Shown here: piece after piece, positions 1 through 11,131 of the stretch
Position numbering within the stretch: position 1 is the stretch's first letter
Layout: each line of letters starts with the position of its first letter
Position numbers and translations under genes: made by a program
NCBI RefSeq assembly: GCF_000002985.6
Contig: NC_003279.8
Span: 4,898,001 to 4,962,000 of the forward strand
DNA: 64,000 bases
Source: Caenorhabditis elegans
Taxonomy: Eukaryota > Nematoda > Chromadorea > Rhabditida > Rhabditidae
Direction of reading: 5' to 3'
The notes under the pieces: model-generated
Seen by the model: only the letters and a program-made list of their open reading frames with translations
Told to the model about the DNA's origin: nothing
Databases searched by the model: none

Positions 1-2900
1 AATAATACATTTTTTGAATTGTGTCATCAATTGTTGCATTCCTAATGTTATTTCCAACATTTGAAACTCGATGTGCATGAACGCTCAATGCAATTTTCCC
101 GTCTTTCGGCTTCTTTTTATCATCGAATTTTTCCTCGTAATCATCGATTGGTCGTCTCATGAAAAGAAGTTTTGGAAGCCATTTTAGGAATACTTTCTTC
201 ACCCAATTAGGCATCAAATGGGTTGTTGGAGTACGGAAATGCAAGTTTAATGCTGAAAATTTTGAACGTTGCTTGTGAGAATTTTTGGATTTGTTAAATT
301 AAACATTTTATGAACTGATAATCTTCTTAACAATTTGTTTGGGAATTTATTGTATTTTGTAGACATCTAAAAATGAGAATTTCGCCATACCATACGCGCA
401 TATGTAGGTCTTGCCACGCTCAAACCGGGTTCCTGTACCTTGTGTCAATTTATAGGCCAAAATGCACCTTTTTTAATATTTAAATCTTGGCAGCAGTTGT
501 TCACTTAACTTGAAAAAGATGATTCTCTGGCGGCCCTGCACAAGCTACAGTAGCTCAGTAACTTTTCGTGGCGAGACCCATATGGCGAAAATTATAGTTT
601 TCAACCGTCTCCGTAAAAATAATTTTTATGCGCATTTGAGTCTACTGCAATAAAAGTAAAATGCTTGCTTCTGCTATTTTATTTTTTCCTAATTTTTCTA
701 GTTTAAAATTTTTTTAGTTAAGCTAGGGAAAATTAGGAACACCAGCTTACAAGTTCCTACAGTAAACTCAAAGGTGTATACACAAAATACATGTCTCTCG
801 GCGAGACGATTACATTGTGTCCTCCCTTTGAAGTTGGTGTGATTTCTTGGACGATTTTTAAATAAAGAATGACTGTATTTTTTGATTAACTGACATCATT
901 TCGAGTTTAAAAAAACGACTCACAAATAACAGTAACCACGACAGAAAGTGTAACCATCACCATTGTGAACAGTAGATATTTTCCAATCAGTGGCAACGTG
1001 ATCGATGTGGCCGGAATGATTTCAGTGAGCAGCAAGAAGAAGATAGTCAAGGCGACAAGAATTGATATACAAAGTGTCACTTTCTCTCCAGAATCCGATG
1101 GAAGATAGAATACAAGAATTGTGAGAAATGAGATCCCGACACATGGGAAGACCAGATTGACTGTGTAGAAGAGCGGTTTACGGCGGAGTTGGAGGTAATA
1201 CTGAAAATACGTTTTGTGATTTGTTGCGTTTGGTTTAGGAGCGTACAATGTACTTTTCAATTCTGGCAAAATTTGGCTGAAGTTTCTTATTCAAACTTTG
1301 CAACTTCTCGTGTTTCTATGAATAGTAATTTTCTTTCAAAATTAATGGCCCTAACTAGAAAATTCGAAATCTAACGTTTGACTGTATTTAAATATTAACT
1401 TGATTTACGATCTAGAATACTGTACTCATATCTTTACGTTTGCAATCTTTTTTAAATTCAAATTTGTTCGGAAAAATAAATATTTTCATTAAGACCATAC
1501 TTACAGTAACATCAATATAAGCACTCTGTGGACAACAACTTGGATAGTTCTTTGCTCTTCTTTTGGCAACTCTTGACATAATATCCCATTCGACAGATGG
1601 ATAATAATCGGATAAATCAATTCCATCTTCGGCAACAGTTACATTGTCTATTATCCCCTTTTCGTCAATTTCTTCTTCGTATCGGAGACTTGGTTCGTTC
1701 AATTCCACGGAGAGCAGATTTTCAGAAAATGTCCAGGAGCCGAACTGCCAAATGTTCAAAAATTAGTTGTTTGCTTTTCTAGAGATGTAAAAGAATGCCT
1801 ACTCGTATATCTTTCCCCATATGGATGCCGGAAAGATCGACAACTAACCGTCCAAAGCAGTTAAGAAATTAAAATTTACAGCAAATCAGCAAATTGGCGG
1901 TTTTCTAATTGCCGGAAATAGCTATCTGCCCTGGTTTAAGAGCTAGTGTATTACATTTTACGCGCACATATTTCTGAACTAGACATTCAACTACAAAGCA
2001 CTGGGGGCGGTTTTTAAGAACATCAGAAAACATTATTGCTCTTTTTTGTAAAAAAATTTCAAAAATTATGAAAAGTACCTTCAAATGGCATTGTTGCTCA
2101 TCAAACGGGAACCATCTTACATCAATTTGACACATACTCTTGAAGATTGCTGGTGGCTCCCAGGTAACTTCTCCAGTGTAATGAAGTGTTGCTTTTGTTG
2201 AAATTGTGATGTTGTAGTTGCTGTCAGCGCTGCAAAATTGAACAATTTAAATATATATTTCGATTATTTTCAGGTATTTCTACAGAAGAGGGTTTTTTCC
2301 AGCAATTTCCCATAAACTTACTTATTGTACAGGACAATATCCGGTACCCAAATCATTTCATAAGGAACATATAATACATTTACACCCCCATAATTCACTG
2401 GATCCCATGAGAGTTTTCTGTCAATCCATGTCTGTTTTAACCAAACCGAACACGTCATAATCTGATCAATCTCGTGCTGAAATTGGTTCAAGATTAGATA
2501 AAGATTAGTGTTTTGCAATCGGCTTAAAAAGTACAAACCACATCGATAATCTGACTGAGGCGGAGTTTCAGCTTTATTGTCAATGGCTTGTTCGGTGATG
2601 TAGACGGCCTGGAAGAGTTTTTAATCAAAACATTTTCAACTTTCAAACAAATTTTCAAAATTTTGTTTTTCTCAAAACATCAAGAATGTATTTTCCCTTT
2701 GAAAAAGATAAATTCAAATTTGAAAATCAAAACTGATTGGAAAACTTTCCATTCTAAAACTAAAAGTCAAACCTCCTGTGCCGATTATAATTAACCATGA
2801 GATCATCATAAAGCCGTTTAGCATCTTCATTTCCTTCGGTTAATTTAATAAATGAGATGCAAAATAATAACAGTAAAAGGAATAACCAAAAAGAGCGCAT
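1..2900 (-). CDS. unc-38: Nicotinic acetylcholine receptor alpha subunit UNC-38 (3' end off window)
   Basis: This is a Cys-loop cation channel subunit of the levamisole-sensitive muscle receptor, acting at the neuromuscular junction plasma membrane. Exons read on the minus strand are 2900-2773, 2608-2539, 2476-2322, 2229-2079, 1745-1505, 1200-924 and 252-<1, and phase is kept at every junction. The start MRSFW is followed by a hydrophobic signal peptide (about residues 1-22). The Cys-loop cysteines are C151 and C165 with the usual 13-residue spacing. The adjacent pair C238-C239 (YPSCCPQS) marks an alpha-type ligand-binding subunit. TM1-TM3 lie in the 924-1200 exon, with TM2 beginning [11 protein letters not shown]. 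The final exon holds the intracellular loop and continues past position 1, so TM4 is not in the window. The 671-bp intron at 253-923 contains a foldback repeat. Recognition as UNC-38 rests on recalled protein sequence and is strong. Confidence 0.96.
379..592. repeat. Foldback (MITE-like) element in an unc-38 intron
   Basis: The left arm (about 380-420) begins TTTCGCCATAC and ends TTGCCACGCT. The right arm (about 561-590) reads CGTGGCGAGACCCATATGGCGAAA and is its imperfect reverse complement. The same family occurs at 45416-45524. The left arm carries a small insertion relative to the other copy. No coding capacity is visible, so it is probably a nonautonomous inverted-repeat element. Confidence 0.7.
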
Positions 2901-3997
2901 CTTTTTTTTAAGTATTTGAATAGAAGAAAAATATGAAAAGCCTTGAAAGAAAGTGTGTAAAAGAGAATCGATAAGAGAAAAAGAGAAGAGAGGAGCGAAG
3001 GGACTACTCTTGCCAATGTTCGACAGGGGACCAGTGAAATTCCGGAGAGAAAAGGAGACGCAGTGTAGATTAGAAATTGAGGGAGAAGTAGGAAGAAAAT
3101 GCAAAGGAGCAAAAAAGAATGGAAAAGAGTTTGAATGACAATTATTATATTTCATGTGAGTAAAATGAGTTGCAAAAAGAGTAGCTTCATAGTTTTACAA
3201 CAATCCAATTCTGAAAACGCAAAATTATGGAAAATTTTTGAAGCTTCAGTTCCTTCACAGAATCAGGCTAACCTCAGGCTATGCTTAAGCTTTAGATTTT
3301 TAGAATGTGCTATCACAAAAGCTTCAACGGCGTAGTACAATTGATTGAAAATTTTCAGATTTAATTTATTTTAAAAAATTCATCCCTATACCAAGAAAGC
3401 TCCCGAGCAACACGAAACTATTAAAAATATGGCCTCAAACAATTAAGATCAAGATTTCAACAAAGTTTAATTAATTCCAATAATTGTTCATTTTGTGAGT
3501 TTTCAGTTTCATTGTTGCTTAGACTTAAATTTTCAAAAACAATTTTTCTAGCAAAAAGTTAGGTTCTCAATATTTTGTCTGCTAAAAACTAAAGCTCAAG
3601 CAGTAAAAAAAGATTTAGTTTTTTGACCGAAAAAATAACAAAGAAGCACAAAACATAGTTCAACCACTGATTTTGGTCGTATTTTTATTTTTTCTGAAAA
3701 TGATTTTCATATGAAGACTGCATTGGATGTTTAGGTCTATCATAGATTTTAGTTTTTAAATAACCTTTTTTTTCTTCACATAGCTTCTAATCTTTGGAAA
3801 ACTAGAATATTTGGAAAATTTTATCGTTTGTTTTGATTATTATAAAAAGCGTGAAAACGTGAAATAAGTACGTGACCTTAAAATGGGAATTGCTTGTTAT
3901 GTAAACAAGTTTGTTTTGATAACAATATGTTTGCCAGAACGACAAAAACAAACTGAAAAAGGGTTTGATTTAGTTTGAATTTGATTCAAAGTCAGCG
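2901..3997. promoter_or_regulatory. Divergent intergenic region between unc-38 and icmt-1
   Basis: This AT-rich region of 1.1 kb separates two divergently transcribed genes and must hold the promoters of both. The stretch 2930-3130 is purine-rich on the plus strand (GAGAAAAAGAGAAGAG type), that is, pyrimidine-rich upstream of unc-38. Open frames in it are low-complexity extensions, not convincing coding sequence. I see no RNA gene. Confidence 0.5.
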
Positions 3998-5100
3998 ATG
4001 GCTCCCAACAGCACTCCTCCGCCAACCTTCTTCGGAAGAATCGTGTTCCATCTCACATCCGACGATGTCTTCCGTACCGCCATCTTTGCCTTCATCGCAT
4101 CGTTTACTGTGATTGCTGCAGTGGCTTCTGTGACTGGAAGCTTCCTTGTAGGGCTTCTCGCAAGTGTGATCGTTCTTTTGGTGGCTTATGCAGTTGGCGA
4201 AAGTTGTGAATTCATCAACAATCAGATTCTGATGCCGGCCGCGTTTTTGGGATGTGTAAGTTTTTTTCCTGGTTTTTTAAAAGTTTTTCGCTAGGCAATT
4301 TCAATATTTTAAATTTTCCAGGCAGTCGCAGTGAACTTGGTCTACACGGTAGCTCACGAAGGAGAGCTCTGGGAATATTTTTCTCGATATTTCCTCTTCC
4401 TCTCCGTGTTCCATTTCTCCGAATTCGTCTTCACAGCACTGACCAATCGCCGAACTCTTGGACCCGATTCGTTCCTTTTGAAGCATTCTTTTGGATATTG
4501 GCTTGCTGCATCCATTGGTTGGATTGAGTTTTTGATTGAGGTAAGAATAAACTTTTAAGTGTAAACAAACTAAGACACATGTCTTGTTAGTAGAATATCA
4601 AAAATTCAAATAAAACATTTTAACAGTTGTGTCGTTCCAGGCCAACTTCTACCCCGAAATCAAGATGTATTCGGTTCTCTGGATTGGAACATTCGGTTGT
4701 ATCATTGGAGAGATTGTCAGAAAAGTCGGTATGGTTCATGCTGGATTGGCATTCACTCATCTTATGGCAAGGACCAAAAGATCAGGCCACACTCTTATCA
4801 ATACCGGGATCTACGCGTACATGCGCCATCCTGGATATTTTGGTTGGTGATTTTGGAATTTTTTAGAAATATAAATACTTTTATTTTTCAGGTTGGTTCA
4901 TTTGGGCTGTCTCGACTCAAATTGTTCTCTGTAATCCAATTTCCTTTGTTATCTACACTTTTGTCACGTGGCGTTTCTTCGCCAACCGAATCGAAATTGA
5001 AGAGAAGGATTTGATTTCATTCTTTGGTGATGATTATGCCGAGTATCAACGCAAAACTTGGTCTGGAGTTCCATTTGCTCGTGGATATCAGAAGCCATAA
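3998..5100 (+). CDS. icmt-1: Protein-S-isoprenylcysteine O-methyltransferase (ICMT)
   Basis: The enzyme carboxyl-methylates the C-terminal prenylcysteine of CaaX proteins (Ras/Rho/lamin type) in the ER membrane, using S-adenosylmethionine. Exons are 3998-4255, 4322-4540, 4641-4842 and 4892-5100, giving 295 aa. Several hydrophobic segments are visible in the N-terminal half. The family-diagnostic C-terminal block is present: RHPGYFGW at about residues 221-228, then the acidic pair EE at 263-264, the SAM/catalytic motif of Ste14-type enzymes. The exon 3 donor is GTTGGT, a weak but workable site that restores TTT-GGT-TGG across the intron. A canonical AATAAA lies at 5152-5157, about 50 bp after the stop. 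The length matches family members (about 240-290 aa). Confidence 0.95.
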
Positions 5101-5495
5101 ATTGATAAAATAATAATAATTCGTCTTGTTTTATTCTTGCTAGAAAAATCTAATAAAGGTTAATAACCGCAAACTTGTAGTTCTGATTATTTTTCAAGTT
5201 TAAGGATTTGAATTTTGGAAACTGGAATTAGTTTTCAACTTTTGCAATCAATAGTCAATATGGAAAAACAAATAGTTACGCATTATTTCCCATATCAATT
5301 TCTGTTCTAGCCCTTCTGCTTAATTTGAAAAATACTTGTTCTTGCGTGACAATATAAAGAATTACCATATTGATCAAGGCGTGCTATTCTAATTTACGAA
5401 AAGAAAAAATGTTGTTCAAAAAGTTCAAAGAAAATCACTATTTGATTTATTCCCTGATTGTTGTAAAGAAAAGCTGAAGCGGATAAAAGAAGAAG
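5101..5495. other. Short intergenic region, icmt-1 to kinase
   Basis: This 395-bp AT-rich spacer holds the icmt-1 3' UTR with AATAAA at 5152-5157 and then the promoter of the kinase gene. The gap is larger than the roughly 100 bp typical between operon genes, and no spliced-leader acceptor is evident just before the kinase ATG, so I treat them as independent transcripts. Confidence 0.5.
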
Positions 5496-7108
5496 ATGAG
5501 TGTTACAGTTGAGCAGGTAAGTCAACTTTTTTCAAAGCTTAGCACGTTCAACGCTGACTCTTTCAGGAAGCTTATGAAATGCCAGCTGACAATAAAAAAG
5601 TCATGCTGAAAATCGAAGAAGTACATCTTCACTCGTGTGGCGTCTTCAGCAATGTCTACAAAGGAATACTCCGAGAGCCATATGAGAAGAAGATCGCCAT
5701 CAAGAAAAGTTGGCCGGAAAAGGGAGAACGCAATTTCGAGTTCATCTTCTTGACGGGTCGCGAACGGGCTAAACACAAGAACGTGATTCATATGATTTTT
5801 GCGTTTAGCCACAGTTATGACACAAAGGTTTGCCACAAAGCACTTTCGTAGAATTCAAGGAACTCCTGAATTTCCAGGTTTGTGAATCCTACGTCTTCGA
5901 CTTTATGCCAAACACCTTGGCCGAAGTGATTCGCCAGAAGCTCACGGACCTCGACATTCGCCTTTACACGTGGCAAATATTCTCCGGATTGAAATACCTG
6001 GAGGAACACAAGGTTGTCCATCGAGACCTGAAGCCGGTGAACATTCTGGTTGATCATGACACCGCATTCCTGAAGATCAGTGACTTCGGGTCAGCAAAGA
6101 TCATCGTGAAGGGGAAGGCAAACAACTTCTATCAGGTCACACGCTTCTACAGACCGCCCGAATTGTTGATGAAAGCAATGGAATACAATTCCACAGTTGG
6201 TTAGTTGACATTTCCTCAGTTTAATGCAAACTGTTTTATGAATTCCAGATGTATGGTCTGCCGGATGTATCATGGCAGAGATGGTGAAGCGTCATGTGGT
6301 TTTCCCGGGAAGAGATAGTGCTCATCAGTTGAAACTCTACTGCCGCTGCTTTGGTGCCCCAAATGAGCAAGACATTAGTGCGATGAAGGGAGAAAAATTG
6401 GAGAAAGAGTATTGGAAGTTTACGAAAGGATTCGGACTTCAAAGAGTACGAGCATTATTCACAATTAGGAATAATTGAATATTTTTGTAGCTTGTGAACG
6501 ATATCTCACCTGATCAGCTACAGTTCATCAAGAGAATCCTGGTGTATGCTCCCGAGAAACGTCTTCGTGGCAAACAATTGCTTCAGGACGACTTCTTCCG
6601 TCCGCTCTTCAAAGCTGGAGCAGTTCGTCACAACGGACAGAAGATTTCTGACGTCATAACTGCTGCTGATTACAAGCGAGCTGCTGAGTATGTGTACCTG
6701 AGAAAAGTATTATAGTGAACATTTATCTTACTTTCAGAAACGAAGAATCCTCCGCATGCCGTCTCGCGCAATTGGTCAAGACGGACAACAAGGATCTTGG
6801 GATTCCGTATTGTGAGAAGAGCAACTCATATGAGAATGTTTATGCGAGAAGATCAACTCTTATCCCGGTTAGCATTCAATATAAACGACCATCTAATCTA
6901 AAAATTATTACAGAAAGAGCAGAAGATGGCTCGTGACAACAAGTCGAAAGAGGACAGCTCTGACGATCGACGTGTTGCACCTTCTAGTGGAGAGGCTCCT
7001 TCGGCTCCTGGCAAGCGTTCCGAGTCCAACAAGACCGCGGCAATCGCCAAGAAATCGACAATGAAGTCGGTGATGAACGCACCACCGCCCCGTCAGAAAC
7101 CAGAATAG
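5496..7108 (+). CDS. Divergent GSK3-like serine/threonine protein kinase
   Basis: Seven exons (5496-5516, 5567-5827, 5878-6199, 6249-6445, 6491-6687, 6738-6867, 6914-7108) encode 440 aa. The catalytic loop is HRDLKPVN (HRD at 142-144), the magnesium motif DFG is at 163-165, and the APE equivalent is PPE in FYRPPELL (187-189). The activation loop NNFYQVTRFYRPPEL aligns with the GSK3 loop and keeps the tyrosine GSK3 autophosphorylates, so CMGC/GSK3 assignment is good. The ATP lysine is in IAIKKS (K53). The glycine-rich loop is degenerate: only the middle glycine (G32) of G-x-G-x-x-G is visible, with S30 and S35 in the other positions. The C-terminal ~110 residues are charged and low-complexity, unlike GSK3 itself. 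It resembles the expanded worm GSK3-like kinases, many of them germline expressed; the substrate is unknown. AATAAA is at 7143-7148. Confidence 0.9.
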
Positions 7109-8846
7109 TACTACTTGATATTTAGTGTAGAGTTTTTTAGGAAATAAAGAATAGCGAGAGTTGTGAACTGCAATGGCAAACTGTTCCGTTCGAAGTTTTA
7201 TAGTATCTAACTAGCAGACGGTAGACATTTTTGAACTGACAGTGAGAGAACTATAACGTTGAATAATCCTTATGAAATATTCACCTCCTGCTGATTTCTT
7301 ATGTACCTCTTCAAACATCTATTTTGAATTAGTCTTACTAGCTCTATGAAGCTTTAAAATTGAGAATTCTCTTGGCTTTTTATGCTATACTTCTTTTGAT
7401 ACCTCTATTGATCCAACTTCTTAGATGAGCAGAGAAACTTGAACGCTTTTATGAAGTTCCAAGAAGATTCTGCAAATAGTTGATTAACAAGCGAACTTCC
7501 ATAGAAAACTTTAATTCCGCTAAACAAGTTTTAAATAATTCAAATTTTAAAAATATATTTCAGGATATACTTTGATCGTGACTTGAACAGGTGCAGTTTT
7601 CCTTTATTCTTCCAAAGTCAACGACAATTAAAAATAATCTTTACTTCGTTACTCAACCATTTGTGAACTCTATAGCTTCTAGGAAAGAGGAAAAAGTTGT
7701 CTTTTTTACGCCACTTCTCGATCAAAAACCAAACCTTTATTCCGAACAAAAGAGAGAACTCTTTTCTTTTTTCAAATAAACTTCAAAACTCAATAAACTA
7801 TGAACATTGACTGAGCCTACCGTAGTTGGAAAAAGCTTGTGCTCTCAAAGAATTAGAGCCATAGAAAATTAGATTTATTGAATAAGGGAAAATTCTTGAG
7901 GGGTGGGTGAATTAATATTCTAGGTCAATAAATCAAATTTAGCTATGACTCATGCTTCAGGTAATAAAAGTTTTCATTTAAAGCAGAATTACGGAAAATA
8001 TAGTCAAAATGCATCGGCTTATCAGATATCAGATATCATTCAACATTCCACAAGAAATTTTACCATATCCCAGTTCTGCAAGCACTGACTCATTTTCTTC
8101 AAAATTACACCTGTTTAACAATTTTCAGAAAAGCACCAAATTTTTTCGCAATTAGAAATTCTAGTTCTAGGGAAACATTGCAGTAGAAGAAAAAACGGGA
8201 GTGATTAATTTTACTGAATTCTTTTTCGGAATTCTTTTCCAGAAATTAGACCAATGAAGTCATTTTTGGCAAATGGTACGCAAGAAGAGGACGGGGAATG
8301 AAAAAAAGTTCATTCGTAAAACTTTTCTCCAAAATTTATTTATTTTTAATAAAATTTGAATTCCCTTCAGTTTCAGAAACATCACTTGCCGAGTTCATCA
8401 TTTCTATCATCCCAATTCCATATCCAATTCCTGAATCATATCCTTGTCTAGACAATAAGTACATTTATTTTATAACCTACTACAACTCATACATCCTCAC
8501 TCTCTTTTACTTTTCAGTTAACTAATTCCCAAGTCATGTTCAATCCAATGATCACAAATTTCTCAAAACTGAAATGTGAATCTCCTCTAATTTCACGAAT
8601 TTATCACAGCTTAATCTCTCAAAAACAAACCCCTACTCCCTCATAGCAGAGAAAGAAAAAAAAGCTCTGAAATTTTTTTGGATACTCTGTTTTTGCTGCT
8701 CCATTTGAGCCCACGAGTCGCGTAAGAGAGCCGCGCGCGCCGGCTCCTCCCTGCTCTCAAAACTCTTTCACCGTCGGCGTCTCCGTCGTCTATCGATTCA
8801 GAAGACGTCGGTGCCCAGAGCCGACGTGAAGCCGACTCATTCTAGG
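7109..8846. promoter_or_regulatory. Intergenic region upstream of pgal-1
   Basis: This is 1.7 kb of AT-rich DNA. The first ~50 bp are the kinase 3' UTR. Frames at 7591-7779 and 8298-8525 have no splice context, domain or codon character supporting a gene. Near the pgal-1 start, the GC-rich block around 8725-8760 stands out and contains a GAGCCG...CGGCTC inverted repeat, likely promoter-proximal. I see no RNA gene. Confidence 0.45.
8729..8747. promoter_or_regulatory. GC-rich perfect inverted repeat before pgal-1
   Basis: The sequence GAGCCGCGCGCGCCGGCTC has 6-bp complementary ends flanking an alternating CG core, about 100 bp before the pgal-1 ATG. It is conspicuous in AT-rich surroundings. 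A role as promoter or core-initiation element is inference only. Confidence 0.4.
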
Positions 8847-11092
8847 ATGCGGGCGTCCACCGCTTGCCTCGTCGCGCTTCTCGCGCCCTTTTATATTTCC
8901 GCTTTGCCAGTTGAATATTTCTACGGGGATGAACAACAGCCAATTGAGGAGGGAGCCGAGAACAGTGCAGTATTTGAACAAGATAGGGAGCTGGTTAGTT
9001 TCTCATTTTTATTTTAGCTAGTTTTTTTATTCGAAAGGTAAGGGCTGAAACTGTTTGTCTGAAAATTTCTGACTTACTGTTTTTTTTAAATATTTCTTTT
9101 GAAAGAAGCTTTCTTATTCAAATTCTTGTAGCCACTGATATCAACTATCATTTAACGTTTTTGATAACCCACGCACACGACATTCCCTGGCTAGGTATAT
9201 GTATCAACTCACTGGTGTTACTTTCTTAGAATGCATGCCAGTTACTCACACTTTCCGATTTCTATATAGACTTCCGTGTTCAAGTTTCGCATTCTTGGAA
9301 GTCAGAAGTTCTGCTAAAAGATTTTGTATATATTTTCAATAAACTAACTGAACTGTGTTCCCAATGTGGGTTTTTTCCGGATCTTAATTGATAAGTTCTA
9401 AACTTTGCACAGTTTTTGAAAGAACTTTTCTCATGTTGAAAAATAACTTACTCTCTATTCGTCACTTTTCAATATTTCGCTGGCTTCGTTTTCCAATTTC
9501 TCATTATTCTTGTTTTCGGCTTCAACCGAAATTAGGATACATTGTAGTGTGAACCTAGCGAATTTGAGGTCAATTTCTTGCTGAGATCTCGAGTTTACAT
9601 GAGCCCAGTAAACTTTAACCTTTAAGATGATCGGAGATTATTTTTTATGACAGAAAGTATTTCCTTTGTCATTCTGAACATAGTTAGTTTTGTGATGTGA
9701 CCATAATGTCTGAAGACCAGTTGCCTGTTCCTAGTAGGCACTGCCTATTACAGTTGTCATCCTTTTGAAATTTAATAGCTACTCAATTTATTGTATGTGC
9801 ACTTTTTCAAACACCGAAAGCTTCAGTTGAAAAGCACGTAGGCAGGCAGGCATGAGATAGATACGAAGGCGCGTACATGTGCCTGCCTGCAGTTTATATG
9901 CATTAAAAAGCACATGCTGCACGCAGCACAAATCTTACCATTCAAAATGCTCACATTGCAGCCGTTTGTGAGTCAAGTGCGCCCTAAAGATGATGCTCCT
10001 TTAAGGAATGTCATAGAAGTGATACTTGAGACAAAATGAATGATTAATAGCTTTTTTTCATGCTGAAAACGTAGGCTTCATAAATAATTTAAATCTTCCA
10101 TCTTTGCTCTCGAATTTCCTAGCATTTCAGAAAACCACCGTTCTCCAAACTCCAAATGTCTGGTAGAGAACTTTCAAATGAATGTAAATTTGCCTTCGGC
10201 CATTTAACATCTCTCTTCCTCTTTCCAATTTTGTTGAATGACGTCATTTGGTTCTCTAGTGTCTCTTCTCTTGAGTACACTCCTATAGATTTGACTAGAA
10301 AAGAGGCAACGAGTGTTTCTTGGAATCCCAAAAATGTCAGTTAAAATATTGTTTGCAAGATCTCATAGATGCTAATCAAAAACTAAAAATTGGAGAAAAC
10401 GGGGACAAGATTTTGAGGCATTTGAAGTTCTCCTAACGCCTACGCCTACATAACTACATTTGCCTACTACAGCCAAATTTCCTGTCATCCTTTTCAAATT
10501 TAATAGATACATTCCATCAGTTTATTAATTTAGGCAGGCATGAGGTAGGTACGCATGCGTAAGCATCGACCTGCCTACAGTTAATAGGCAATGTAATTTT
10601 ACAAGTGCTCCACATGACGCCTATTCTATTTTACATTTCAAGTAAAATTATCGACTGTTTCTCGCACGGACACCGCCTCTGAAAAAGTTGACCTAAACCT
10701 CGGCAGTTTGAAAAATAGAAACGGAAAATGCTTCCTACCAATGAGAAAAATTTCAAATTATACATCAAAGTAAATACTAACATCGTGGCTAAATTCATCA
10801 TTTTCCGTACAAAATCTGCAAAAACGCCATCCGATTTTGTTTTTTTCTTCTGCTAAAAAACCAAACAAAAAAGAGAAATTTAATACGGAAACATGTGTGG
10901 GCTGATGTGAAGATTGGAAGTATAATATTCCTGAGATGAGCCAAAAAAACGAGCTCATTTCGAATTTTCATGTCATCTCCACATCCTCATCTCCCTGTTC
11001 GTTGAAAATGTATGAGCCGCCGCTTTCACACGGGGCTCTTTCATGAGTCAGAACTCGAGGCTCATTAGTCGCACAAAGTGTGTGTTTTTTGT

Positions 11093-11131
<39 letters not shown>

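Noticed and set aside
2760..3155. A longer N-terminus for unc-38 starting at 3155
   Set aside because: The extension is low-complexity and lacks a signal peptide at its start; the signal peptide begins at the ATG at 2900, matching known UNC-38.
5101..5495. icmt-1 and the kinase as an operon
   Set aside because: The gap of about 395 bp and the lack of a spliced-leader acceptor near the kinase ATG argue for separate promoters.
7591..8525. Two 62-75 codon frames between the kinase gene and pgal-1
   Set aside because: No homology, no adjacent phase-compatible exons, AT-rich composition typical of noncoding DNA.
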